The notes under the pieces were generated by a model. It made no database searches. It saw only the letters and a list, made by a program, of their open reading frames with translations, and had not been told where the DNA came from. Shown one piece after another: positions 36,601 to 47,142 of a stretch of 64,000 bases of DNA (position 1 is the stretch's first letter; every line of letters starts with the position of its first letter). The translations under genes were made by a program, and so were the position numbers. The DNA is taken from NCBI GenBank assembly GCA_037954665.1, contig JBBMOL010000096.1:1674001-1738000 (forward strand), in the 5' to 3' direction. This DNA comes from Laguncularia racemosa (Eukaryota > Streptophyta > Magnoliopsida > Myrtales > Combretaceae).

Positions 36601-39600
36601 TAGCACACTCAGTATGTGAGATAATGTGGATTTATCAGCTCTTACTTGAAGTTGGCTTTAAGGTGCCAATACCTGCACAATTGTGATGTGATAATCAGGC
36701 AGCTATTCATATTGCATCTAATCCCGTGTTTCATGAACGAACGAAACACATTGAGATTGATTGTCATTTCATTCGAGAAAAAATACAACAAAACTTGGTC
36801 TCTACAAAGCATGTTAAGACCGGAGAACAGTTGGCAGATATCTTTACTAAAGCTTTAAATGGGGTTAGAGTCAGTCATATTTGTAACAAGTTGGGCATGA
36901 TCAACATCTATGCTCCAACTTGAGGGGGAGTGTTATAATATGTATATTAATGTATAATGTTCTACATTAATGTGTATTATTAACTAGCTATTATTAGAGG
37001 ATCTTATTTCCTAAAATAGATATATCAATCCTGTATATATAGAGATCAATTCCTATATGAAAATGCAATGAAATAAGATTAGTATTTCTTTCAAATTACA
37101 TCTTTCTTTCTTTCTTGTAATGCAACAACTTCCAGTCGGCATAAACCTTTACTTCAGGTTTACGAGCGACGGATTCGTCATTAAGTTTCTATTAAACTGT
37201 GTAAGGGTGTGTGTTGTGTTGATGTATGTGTTGTGCATGAGTATAATAATGATGCGTATGTGTGTTGTTCGGGTGCGATGTGTGGTTGTGAAAGGGTGTC
37301 TCTGCAATGCATGTATGTTGTGTATGTTGTGGTGTTCTGTTTTGGTACCTATTGGAGGGGTATTGTTGGTATTCTTCTGGTATTCTGTTTTGCTTAGAGG
37401 GGTATTTTGTTATTTTCGGACTTCCTTATTTAAAGGGGGAAATATCAGAAGGGAAAGGCAGCTAGTTAGTTAGAAAAGTTCCATGACCAGGAAAGAGAGA
37501 GAGAGCTCTGGATATTGAGTGTATTGAAGATTGACAGCCTGGGAATCAGTTTCCTTCAGGTAATCTTCTACTCGACCAGCGCTTTGAGCTTCTGTGGTAG
37601 CAGTAGGTGATCGTAGTGTTGTGTTCTGTTCTCGTTGTTGCATGTAATATATAGTGCTCTGCTGTGTAATGTTCAAAGCTATACTGCTCAATAAGCAGCT
37701 AATCTGGATGCACAATTTGTGTAGAGGTTAAGACCTACTTGAACACAACTAATGAAAGTGCATTTTTTTAAAGCTTTTTGGAATGCATACTCCTGAAAAA
37801 CCTATATTCTGCTATTTTTCCAAACCTGGAAATGAGTAGCATTTCTTGTAGAGGAAGTTGATTGATTGAGAACTTTAATAAAAGGTGATGCCTTTAGAGC
37901 AACACTTTTCTGCTGTAAAATATTTTTCCATCCCCTATCTCTGTTTCTTCCATTGCTTGTGAGATTTTCCCCTTTTTTGTGATATTTTTAAAACAATGAC
38001 AGAGTGTAATCTCATTTATGCCTCGTGAGTGTCTAAAACCTCTCTGGATATGTTGGACTTTTTATTCCCTTCTACAAAGTGAAAGTGAACAGCATTTACA
38101 AACTATTTGACAGGGAGTAGTATGAATACTTAAAGAAGACATACGCTTGGATCTCAGCATGGCACAGTGTGTGGTTGCCCCATAAAAGGTGAATCTCTGT
38201 TATGTGTCTCTCACAGATGTTTGACAAGGTTTATGTGTTCGATTGTTGACTACCATTGCCAGATCTCAAATCTTTCATTTCACAGTTCAATAAAACTGAA
38301 AGTTTTATGTTTTGACTATCTTACTAGCTTCTCTACCCTTCTGAAAATCCCGGAATGAGTTCCAGCTTTCAAGTTAGGTAGTTTGTTCTATTTCTTTGGA
38401 ACATGTCTTTTGATGACAACTCCTACAGCTTCTAAATCCACCAAAGACCAAAGGTGCTCATAAAATAGAGAGGTATATGATTGAACCATGGGAAGGTCTT
38501 CTGTCTAGCAATAATCTTAGATGGCCTTTGGTCATCTAGATATAACAGTGGAGGCAACGCTTTTTCTCTGTTTGTACAGTGCTTTCATTGTCGGATGTAG
38601 CAACTCAGGGTTAAGGAGAGAATATGGGATAAGAAGATATCATGGGTCTTATTGCTTTGTTTTTTCTAGTTCAAATCCTGTCTTCCTTTGAGGTTGTTTC
38701 AACAATTGCTCAAGTACTCCAATGCCAACATTCTAGAGCCCCTAGTCAATCCTCTATGCACATGTTAACAAAAGCTGTTCAGAGAATAGTGCATATAGAC
38801 TCTTGGCTTGCCATGAGCAGTGTTCTTATTTATTCTTAAATTCAGAATCCCATGTATCCATGCAAAAAGGAAGATCATGGAGGAAGTTAGTTTCTTGCAA
38901 ATTATCAGAGGAGAACATACAAATAATAGAATAATAGGATCATTCTAGTTCTTCTTGCCACTAATGAAGTAGTTTTGTTGTCGAGGTTCTAAAGGTGCAT
39001 GCTGCGAGGCATTTTTATTTGCAGTTTAACTGCTAATATCTAATTTGACATATTGCCATAGAAGCATGATAAGATCTACATTGTATAAGATGACTAGCAT
39101 TTTGGATATGATATGCATTGTCAGAGGGGAAGAACTCAGAACTGCATCTAGTGTGCTTGGTCTTTTTCCCCCACTTATAGAAATACAACTTTTGAATCAT
39201 AATGCTGATTCTTTTTATTACCCAAAAGAAAAGTAGAGATGATGATTACAATCCAAAAGCCTTCAAGCCTGTCGATTACCTTTTTTTTGTTAGATGATGG
39301 CAGAGGATCATGATGAGTTGAATAAGCCACTTAATCTCAGATAAGACTGTTCTAGGAGGAGTTCTATTAGCCAAATTAAAGTAGGATGGCAGCAATCTAA
39401 TTTTTCCTAGAGTTTCCTTATTTGTTTAGTCACACCCTAATGTAAATTGCATCTAGAATGGATGCCACTAAAGCAAGAATTACAGTCTCTCTATCCTTTT
39501 CAATCAAATTTACAGTGAGCTTTTGTAGGACTGTTGGCCAGTGGCACAACATAGAGAATATTTTCCTGTTATTGATTTCAGCACTTTAATCTTGATACCC

Positions 39601-39946
39601 TTTGATGAAATAGAACTTCTTCAATGGCTTACTAAAAGGAAATTTCTTCAGTAGCTAGCTGCCAGAAGATACTATGCTGTTCTATCTATGGCATATGAAT
39701 ATGCATGCATATACTGGGTGAGACTAGTGTGGAGGTGATTCTGGTTTCATATTCTTACTTTTAATTCAATGAAATTTCTGCTTCTTTCAGGTAGTTTGCA
39801 CCCTTGGAAGTGTTGTGTTTGTAAGCATATTGCTAGTCCGTGGAATTTGGACTGGGGTGATGTACTTACAGGACAGCCGCCTCAGCAGACTAAATGGTTA
39901 TGACGATGAGAGTCACATATGGACAGGCACACGACCTGCAACATGA
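30641..39946 (+). CDS. SHW1: SHORT HYPOCOTYL IN WHITE LIGHT 1-like protein
   Basis: Four exons: 30641-30847, 30944-31171, 31530-31595 and 39791-39946, all with GT-AG introns in phase 0, coding 218 residues. Residues 1-69 are Ser/Thr/His-rich with basic residues near the end, resembling a plastid targeting peptide. Residues 70-145 hold an acidic run (DDDDDEEEED) followed by SLDLLVRFVQNVF and a basic KISKRARKAVRS. Residues 146-168 and 168-190 form two hydrophobic segments (VLVLAFLWVLKAFLE; VVFVSILLVRGIW) that could span a membrane, and the tail ends WTGTRPAT. I recognise the SHW1 pattern from Arabidopsis, where it is reported to act in light control of seedling growth. Intron 3 is 8.2 kb because of a copia insertion in the same sense as the gene. 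The gene converges on the MADS gene 780 bases downstream. Confidence 0.8.
32028..32197 (+). repeat. 5' LTR of copia element
   Basis: TGTTATAATATG...AAATTACA, 170 bases, with tandem-like ATTAATGTATAAT and ATTAATGTGTATT blocks. A TATA-like TATATATAGA sits near 32133. Confidence 0.97.
32198..32210 (+). other. Primer binding site, initiator Met-tRNA
   Basis: TGGTATCAGAGCC directly follows the 5' LTR and matches the copia consensus exactly. Confidence 0.97.
32846..33746 (+). pseudogene. Gag of copia element
   Basis: The ATG at 32846 opens MDDKSLKSPVVNMIP and TEHKLNENNFMAWSKTV, the usual copia gag entry. Later come the DRGxLxFFF-like helical region (MSFLAGLHPEFDVVKSQIL) and a CCHC zinc knuckle (CYYCHESGHTKRTC) at 33578-33619. 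Stops at about 33062 and 33315 break the frame. The leader 32211-32845 holds an A-run (32227-32243) and no other feature. Confidence 0.92.
33779..35180 (+). pseudogene. Protease and integrase of copia element
   Basis: NWVIDSGATDHMTSN (33836 on) is the protease active site. FEAHRRMGHPSLPVL is the gag-pre-integrase zinc domain. Integrase follows with VHSDVWDSC, TFVDDFFRMTWLY, LRSDNAKEYLS and, after a stop, CVDTPSQNGVAERKN with the catalytic Glu. FLGYSRVQKGYRCY marks the integrase C-terminal region. Stops occur at 34022 and 34636, a one-base deletion shifts the frame near 34306, and a further stop lies at 35178. Confidence 0.93.
35407..36332 (+). pseudogene. Reverse transcriptase of copia element
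   Basis: The frame begins HPGWRDAMIEEM and continues LKARFVAKGYAQ, DIKNAFLHGDL, KSLYGLKQSPRAWF and the active site YVDD (35973-35984). All catalytic Asp residues are kept. Stops at 35529 (TGG to TGA), 35712 (CAG to TAG) and 36330 (CAG to TAG) interrupt the frame. Confidence 0.95.
36340..36923 (+). pseudogene. RNase H of copia element
   Basis: The translation has INRRSTTGYCVFVGG, SWKSKKQHVVSRSSAKSEY and TGEQLADIFTKAL, the usual copia RNase H blocks with the catalytic Glu of SEYRA. Stops lie at 36468 and 36684 where family members have Trp. Confidence 0.93.
36921..36930 (+). other. Polypurine tract of copia element
   Basis: TGAGGGGGAG directly before the 3' LTR; it would prime plus-strand DNA synthesis. 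Confidence 0.93.
36931..37100 (+). repeat. 3' LTR of copia element
   Basis: Same 170-base sequence as the 5' LTR apart from four substitutions (three in the second half). Confidence 0.97.
37106..39790 (+). other. Rest of SHW1 intron 3
   Basis: No coding sequence is supported. 37205-37725 begins with a GT-rich tract, has a TATTTAAAGGG near 37425, a GAGAGAGAGAG run at 37495, and reads like an old copia LTR, but I found no partner or target duplication. The remainder is ordinary intron sequence up to the TTCTTTCAG acceptor at 39790. Confidence 0.5.
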
Positions 39947-40724
39947 TTTTGTGGCCCATTCGGTTTAACAGGATATATCGGAGAGAAATCAATAATACAC
40001 CAATAACACCATAGAAGGACTGGAAGTACAATTACGGGTGCTGGGATGGTGAGCTAAGTAAGTCCCAGCAACTGAAAATCGCTTATTTTTTTGTGATTCT
40101 CATTGACTTATTAGTGGTGAGATAGTGGAGCCTCTCTGATAGTGCGAGTTGGAAAGGGAGGGGGAGAAAAGTCTATCAACTGAGCACATGCATGTCATCT
40201 TTGTATATCCAGTTAAATCTGTGCGATTAAGGAGCTTGTTTTTGTTAGATATTTGCTTCGTCCTGGTACATGGGAAGCTTTTAATTTGTTTGATGGGTAG
40301 ACAACCCAATAACATATAACGGCTGCCCGGTGCTTTACCGGTTGTTGCTCATAATGGTATGTTCTCACCAATTTTAATTATGCCGTAACAATCGAGTAGA
40401 CGTCTTTTGCTTGAAGACGGACGTGCTGGAATGTAGGGTCTCACGATAGTATGGCCTGTAAAGGGATAATTATAAAATCAAGCCCTAAACTCATCCCTCT
40501 AGCATGTAAATATAGCAAGATTGATCTGCACAACTGTTTTATGAATTTCCTTTGGCACGTGGACCCATGGAAGAGATTTAATATTGTCGGAACAAAAGCC
40601 TAAATAAGACCTAAAACAACAGAAATTTAGTAAAAATAGTGGACACTTGCATTGTTAGGCCTATAAATCCAGTGCAGAAATAACCGACTCGAGCCTTCTT
40701 TCGACTCGAACTCGTTCAGAGAAA
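39947..40724. other. Intergenic, between convergent SHW1-like and MADS genes
   Basis: The 778 bases should carry the 3' UTRs of both genes. No other reading frame is credible. I did not find a clear paired poly(A) signal. Confidence 0.6.
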
Positions 40725-41342
40725 TTAAAAATCTAAAAAATTTCCAGCGATTGGATCCATGGGGATGGTATCAAGGTCCTGCATCGCCAATAACCTAGAA
40801 AGAGAGGTTTCCAGCTCCATCTTCTTCGTCACCATCTCCTTCAATTTCTCCATGCAATCGATGTAGCACTCCAGTTCCTCTTTCTCCAACCCTTCAGGAG
40901 ACTGCTCCCACCAAGAGGAGCCACCCGGGTTATTATTTCCACTTGGAATGAGTTTCTTCTTGGCTCCCTCCAATTCAGCGAGTGCTTTGTTATACTCGTT
41001 CTTGAGGCAATGCAACTGGTGATCAAACTCGAACCCATCCCCGTTTTGCCTATAAGAAGAAGAAGAAGAAGGAAAGCGACCAAGAAAACGATCAATCACA
41101 GCTTCCGCAGATGGGTTCCCAAAAACGAAGGGATTGCCGTGGGGAGAAAACGCGATGATGGCGATTTGGGCACCACACAAGACGGACAGTTCGCCAGCTT
41201 TGTTGAAGAGACCCCTATGTCTCTTAGAGAAGGTCACTTCCAGTGCCATCTTGTCCTTGATTTTCTTCAGTTCCACTGCTCTTCTACCACGACCACCTTT
41301 TTTTTGCTGATGTTTCGCTTCACCAGCACCATCCTTCTCCAT
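40725..41342 (-). CDS. Type I (M-alpha) MADS-box transcription factor, AGL62-like
   Basis: A single 618-base exon encodes 205 residues. Residues 15-72 form a MADS domain: GRGRRAVELKKIKDK, then VTFSKRHRGLFNKAGEL, SVLCGAQIAIIAFSP and FGNPSAEAVIDRF. These features, and the lack of introns and of a K domain, fit the M-alpha group, whose known members (AGL62 and relatives) act in female gametophyte and endosperm. Downstream is a coiled-coil-prone Lys/Glu-rich stretch (LHCLKNEYNKALAELEGAKKKL) split in two by a Gly/Asn/Ser linker. DNA-contact Arg/Lys residues are kept, so it looks functional. It lies tail-to-tail with the SHW1-like gene, and a truncated copy of its start is at 56884-57033. Confidence 0.92.
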   Translation of the reverse strand: MEKDGAGEAKHQQKKGGRGRRAVELKKIKDKMALEVTFSKRHRGLFNKAGELSVLCGAQIAIIAFSPHGNPFVFGNPSAEAVIDRFLGRFPSSSSSYRQNGDGFEFDHQLHCLKNEYNKALAELEGAKKKLIPSGNNNPGGSSWWEQSPEGLEKEELECYIDCMEKLKEMVTKKMELETSLSRLLAMQDLDTIPMDPIAGNFLDF

Positions 41343-41451
41343 TGATCTGATGTTCCCTTCCCAACGTATGTATGTCTCTATTTTATTACAAGAATAATGC
41401 CCTGTTCTCTCTGGGTACAGCGTCTAGGATGTTAGGACTAGGAGTGTTATG

Positions 41452-41459
41452 TATTTATA
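41452..41459 (-). promoter_or_regulatory. TATA box of the MADS gene
   Basis: On the minus strand TATAAATA, about 110 bases before the ATG. In the duplicate at 57144-57152 this is changed to CATAAATA-like sequence. Confidence 0.6.
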
Positions 41460-43739
41460 CAGCTACAGGAACAGGAGTGGTTAAGTACGGAGTTGTAGTT
41501 ATTAGTTTCCCTAATTATATTGTTTTGTGGTTTAATGTAAACTTTTTACGAGTGATCTTTTGTGTTAAGTTTAGTTGCCATTACACAACGTTCTTCTTCT
41601 TATATCTCAGTTTTGATTGCCGAATCTGCTTCGGTTATTGTTACCTATTTAATCACACTAACAGCTATATAATATAAGCATGTATGTTTACTTGCCAAAA
41701 ATAGCTCCCCTGCCTTTTTGTTTTTTTAACCCAATATGCTTTCAAGTCGCAATAATCACATGATGATTGCATCTATTAAAAGAATCCTGCAACATAAATA
41801 AAGAAAATTTATATTATATAATAATTCTTTTTAAATTACTATTGTAATTATTAGAGAGAAGAACCAAATTCGATTTTTTTTCCCATTAAAGAATTAAAAT
41901 TTCTAATGAATATAACTTTTTTTTTAATGTTTCAAAAAACAATATAAATATATTCTATAATGAAATAAAATTCAAATTGCACCGATCACTCATCCATGTT
42001 TTATAATTATTTAGACACTTCAAATTCTTAAAATTTTGATGTATTCCCTACAGCCATATGGGTCTTGCAATTTTTGTTCCTAATTGTTTTCTATATATAT
42101 ATATATATTAAAACTTTGCCTCTTTATTTAGACTGTAATTTTATATTACACATTATTCTTTTATTCTATACGTAATTTGGTTTTTGTGCTTGTAAATTCT
42201 ACATTATATTAGTAATTAGCAATCATATATATATGTCATAAGTCATGTTTAGTTGGTAGAATAGGATAGTATAAAGTAGAACAATAATATTTAAGGAAAA
42301 AAAAAGTAATATGGTATAATTATTTTATACCATATTTAATGTGTGCAATACAATAAACAAATTTTTATGATGGTTTATCATGATATGAGAACCCGCACTA
42401 CGACCAAGCTTAGAGTACTAGATTTGGATTTAGGTATGAGAAAAGCACTTTTTTTTTAATATTTATTTACCTTTCTATTTAAATTATCAGTCATTTTTTT
42501 TATCTATTTGAATTTTCAATGTTTACAAATTCTTACTTAAAAAAAAAAAAAAGACTTTTATCAAATCTATTAAGCTTTTTATCCGTCTATAACATGTGAC
42601 AAGTTTGAATTGGTCCAAAATAATTAAATTAATAAAATGATAATATTATATATATTTATTTATGTAATATAATAAAAAATAATTTTTAATATATTTGATG
42701 ATATAATACTGTAAAAATCATAACAATACAAAAGTAACATTAAAGAGTTGGAAAAAATTTTACATATGCTAACTATCTTAGTCAAGTAGTTCAAAGCCAA
42801 TTAAAAGTTAATACATGTCTTAGAAAGATAGAAAAATTAATGTATTTAATAAAAATCATATTTTTATATAATTTAAAAAAATTGAGGATTTAAATTAAAA
42901 AAAAAAAGACTATAACTCAAATAAAAAATTAAGTAAATATTAAAGTATAAATATATGTTTTTTCCTTTAATTATAGATTTTGGTAGGGTCACATACTTAA
43001 ATATTATCATTTTTGAAAAAAATTACGTAAATATTGTATCCGTAAAAATTATTACTAAAATAGGTTTCGAAGACACGGATCATGTATGAGATTTTACAGA
43101 TACTAGAAAATCGTATGCTGAAGGCGCAAACTGAGTTTACGCCTTGAAGAAAAATATTTTTTTTTTCTTTCAACCTTATGGAATCTTATTTTGCAAACCT
43201 ATAAAAAAACTGTAAACCTATAAAATTATTATAAAAGTATGTTTAGAAACCTATAAAAGTGATACAGTAAATTTACGCAGTATCATAACATGTGATTTGT
43301 AATACACAAGAAAAAAATTTGCACCGACAATTTCTAATATAAATACAAATCCTCGGTTCATATGTTCACATTTGTATCTTCCAATTTCCTCTACAAATTT
43401 TACTTTATATCGTTATTTGTAAATTTTTGTTTCCATAATTTGTGTTTTATACAGGTTTTACTTTATTGAAATATGTGTGTGGAAATATCTTCATCAAGAT
43501 CTCAATATGTTTTCTTAAGAAAAAATTTATCTTTGTTGTTGTTATACTACTTCGGATAAATGCAAAAAAAAAAAAGACATATAAATATATATACTTCATA
43601 AATTTTATTAAAATAGTAGTTATTGTTAATCAACTATTAATTAGTAATTAATTAATTGTTAGTATATGATTAATTAACATTAGTAAATGAATTATGTATA
43701 TATGACCGCTTCTTCTTTTTTCCAAAAAAGAAATCCTAA
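41460..43739. other. AT-rich intergenic stretch with duplicated and inverted repeat segments
   Basis: No gene is visible. 42329-42985 is duplicated at 55350-55992 (about 91% by eye over the first 120 bases). 42988-43150 is an inverted copy of 30200-30370. (TA)n runs occur at 42095-42110 and 42225. The stretch ends near the start of the second Athila-like element. Confidence 0.6.
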
Positions 43740-43759
43740 GGGAATTAATGGTTAGGTTA

Positions 43760-45070
43760 CCTCCCAAAAAACGCTATAGTTAACGTCGATAGCTTGATAG
43801 GGTTGAGAAAGGTTTAAGGTTCACCGAAGTGGAGGCAAAACTCCTCCTTAGTTGATTTATCGACCTCGCCTCCAAGGTGCAGCTTCAGTTGCTGACCATT
43901 GACTTTAAATGTGGCCTTCTTTGGATGTGTTAATTCAATGGTCCCATATAGGAAAACTTCTTTGACCATGAACAGACCAACCCATCGAGATTTTAGCTTT
44001 CTCGGGAATATTCTCAGGCGAGAATCATAGAGTAAAACATGGTCTCCTTTCTGAAATAGCCTCCTTTAACTAATTCTCTGATCATGAAGTTGCTTGGTCT
44101 ATTCTTTATATAGCCGTGAGTTTTCATATATGGCTGCTCTCCATTCCTCAAGTTCGTCTAACTGAAACTTTCGTTTGGTTCTTGCAAACTTGAGGTCAAA
44201 GTTAACACGCTTAATCACCCGAAAGGCTTTGTGTTCAATCTCAACAGGTAAATGACATGCTTTCCCATATACAATTTTATGAGGGGTAGTGCCTATTAGT
44301 GTCATGTATGCTGTCCTATAGGCCCATAGGGCGTCATCTAGCCTATTTGACCAATCCTTCCTATGGGATTCTACTGTTTTTTTTTTTCCAAAATCCTCTT
44401 TAAATCCCTATTGGCAACTTCTACTTAACCACTAGTTTGGGGGTGATAGGGGGTGGCTATCTTGTGATCCACGCTGTACCGTTTAAGTACTTTCTCAAAT
44501 TGCGTATTGTAAAATGTGTGCCCCTATCACTTATGATTGCCTTAGGAGCACCGAATCATGAAAATAATTTTTTTAGGAATTTAGTAACTACCCTAGCATC
44601 ATTCGTAGGCAAGGCTTAAGCCTCTACCCATTTTGACACATAGTCTATAGCTATTAGAATATATCTATTTCCTACCGAATTGGGGAAAGGACCCATAAAA
44701 TCAATACCCTAAACATCAAATACTTCACAAACAAGAATGTAATTTTAGGGCATTGCATCACGTTGGGAAATATTACCTATTTGTTGACATTTATCACATG
44801 ATTTTACATACCTGTGGCTATCCTTGAATAGAGTAAGCTAAAAGAATCCTGCGTCTAAAACCTTGTGAGCTGTTCTGTTGAAACAATGATGACCTCTCAT
44901 TGGTCCGATGTGACAATGGCTGAGTATTTGCCAACCTTATTCATGAGATACACATCTCCTTATAATCTGATCTACACAAATTCTGAAAAGGTAAGGGTCC
45001 TCCTAAAAATAATATTTCAACTCAGTAAAGAATTTCTTCTTTTGTTGACTCGAAAGCTCTTTAAAGAGAG
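43760..45070 (-). pseudogene. Integrase of second Athila-like element
   Basis: On the minus strand the HHCC region ends SCDKCQQIGNISQRDA, followed by GIDFMGPFPNS with the first catalytic Asp, KAIISDRGTHF with the second, and a C-terminal part with TPHKIVYGKACHLPVEIEH and KFQLDELEEWR (44099-44305). Stops break the core; the T-run at 44381 is in a degraded stretch near the Glu position. Confidence 0.88.
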
Positions 45071-45076
45071 TGTGAG

Positions 45077-47137
45077 TGTCGAGTCTAATTTTTTTTTTTT
45101 CATTTTCATTCCTAATCCGATTTATACTAGACCCTATGCTCATCTAATATAAGTCCTCGACTTGAACTAGGAATTTCGTCTTATTTTGGAGTCGCCATCC
45201 AACTGAAATTAGGAAAGATTATTGAATTAGAACTAATTGAGCAAATTAATCCTAATTTGGATAACTAGCCAACGAAAATTCCTCTTTTCATTTTTGTAAA
45301 AAGAGGAGGAGAAGAACCAGAGTTTCTGAACTCAGGGGCTAACCTATTAAAACCTTAAAGTTACCACCTTATTCTTCTGAAATCTGAACCATATTCTAAT
45401 GTCCTTTTATTTTTTTATTTTTTTACTTATATTTATATTTTTTATATTTTTTTACTATTTTTATTATTTTGGATACATGTAAAACAAATTATAACAACTT
45501 GGAAAATGATTTTTTTTGTTCTTTTTAGAGTTGCCCCATAAAGGTGCCTACGTACCTGCTATTCAGGATCAAACAAGTCATAGTTCACTTTTTGTGAAAA
45601 GCTTTAGTGAGTTGATTAATTTTAATTATGAAAATACCTCAGGCTTACGTTTTTTACCATTTTCAATATTTTGGAAAAATCTAAGCGTAAGCTTTAGCTT
45701 TATTTTCTTGAAAAATTTTAATTTAAGGAAAACCAATTTTGGATTTATTCAAGAAAAATTTTCTAAGTGATTAAAATGACTCATTATTTTTTTATTAGGA
45801 AGTTTCCTCTATTTAATTATTTTTTTTCTTTATTTATTTATTTTTTAATTATTTTTATTTTTATTTTTTTATCATTTTATTGTTTATTATCTATCTATTT
45901 TTTATTTTATTTTTATTTTAAATATTTTTCGAAATTTTTATTTTTTTATAATTTTTATAATTTTCATTATTCTACCTATTCTACACTAAAAAAAAAAAAA
46001 CTAATCTAAATTCTACCATTTTTCCTAATTTAATTTTTTTTTATTTTTTATTTTCTATTTTCGAATTTTAAACAAATAAACAAGTAAATAAATAAATAAA
46101 ACACAATAAATAAATAATAATTAAAAAAAAAAACGAAAAATCCGATTTACCTAGGTCCGAGTACGGTGCGTGGGTCGGGTCGGATTAGGTCAACGAGTTG
46201 GGTCTCGACGGCTGGAAGTCCTCATCGACGGCGTTCCGACGTCCCTTTTTGTTGAACAAGATGTGCTTCCGAAGCTTCTGAGGACAAGGAACCTGAGAAC
46301 GGTGGTGTCTTCTATCAAAAACCTCTCCAAGTGGTGTTTTGAGGTGGCAATGGTCGACGGTCGTGGCCCGTGAACTCCGGCAGCTCCAATCTCTCCTATT
46401 TCCTCTCCTTTCTCTCTTATGACTCGTGCTTTGGCTTGCCCACATCGTGCTCTATTTATAGGCACCAGAAATCGAGCTGGATAAGCTCATATTTCCTCCG
46501 ATTGGGGTGAATCGGATTTGTGGTTAAAAACCCATCTCCGATTTGTGTAAATCTTCCAATTTGTTGCGATTTGATTCTAATTGGATGATGTTTATCTTAT
46601 TTTAGTTAAAGATTTAGTGGATTTGTGCAAAAAATCACATCAAAATGGTCAGATTTGAATTTTTCCCTCGCCAGCGACGATCTCGAACGAAGGTAGGAGA
46701 CGATCACGCACCCAGTACATATGTTCACATCGACCAATCAGCTGTTGACATGTGTCTTAGGGAGGGAAAAAAATTGCAAAACGCGGAATGCGTCCCCCGC
46801 GATTCGAACTCGCGACTGAGCCCATCCCTCGCGCACCTTAGGCCATGGCTCAAACTAGCTGGGCTAGCCCACTTCTTAGTTTTTTTTATTTACGCAAATT
46901 GCATATATGCGATGCAATTTTTATTATTTTTATATTATTTTGAAATTCTAAAAATTTGTAAAAATTATTTAACTCCTTTTCTATCATTATTTTCCAAAAT
47001 TGATATATTTTCCCTATTTATTTTATTTTTTGAATATTTTTCCTATTTTTGCTAAATTATAAGAAAAATCATAAAAAAATGAAAAAATTGAAAATTGACC
47101 ATTATTAATTATTAGGGGTAAAAATGGGGTGTTTACA
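45077..47137 (-). repeat. Solo LTR of a Tat/Ogre-like gypsy element
   Basis: 2061 bases, minus-strand start TGTAAACACCCCATTTTTACC, end TTAGACTCGACA, flanked by the duplication GTGAG (45072-45076 and 47138-47142). It lies between RNase H and integrase of the host element, whose reading frame resumes on both sides. It is closely related to 24376-26407 and in the same orientation. Confidence 0.96.
46790..46870 (-). other. tRNA-like (pol III A and B box) segment inside the solo LTR
   Basis: On the minus strand TAGCCCAGCTAG matches the A box TRGCNNAGYNGG at 11 of 12 positions. A B-box-like AGTTCGAATCG is about 56 bases further (9 of 11 positions). The flanking arms CGCGAG...CTCGCG can pair as a T-arm. 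No complete cloverleaf is seen. Confidence 0.5.
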
Positions 47138-47142
47138 GTGAG

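Larger units (their letters stand above)
32028..37100 (+). mobile_element. Ty1/copia element in SHW1 intron 3
   Basis: Complete 5073-base element with 170-base LTRs, a Met-tRNA primer site and a polypurine tract, flanked by the target duplication TCTTT (32023-32027 and 37101-37105). Gag, protease, integrase, reverse transcriptase and RNase H are all present in copia order on the plus strand, the same sense as the host gene. The LTRs differ at only 4 of 170 positions, which suggests a young insertion, yet the coding part has many stops. Exons 3 and 4 of the host gene remain intact around it. Confidence 0.97.

Noticed and set aside
37120..37473. 117-codon open frame in SHW1 intron 3
   Set aside because: It arises from a GT-rich tract; composition is Val/Cys/Leu-biased and lacks any motif.
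46790..46870. Candidate tRNA gene on the minus strand
   Set aside because: A and B boxes are present but no acceptor stem or full cloverleaf can be drawn, and the segment recurs inside LTRs, so it is called tRNA-like only.
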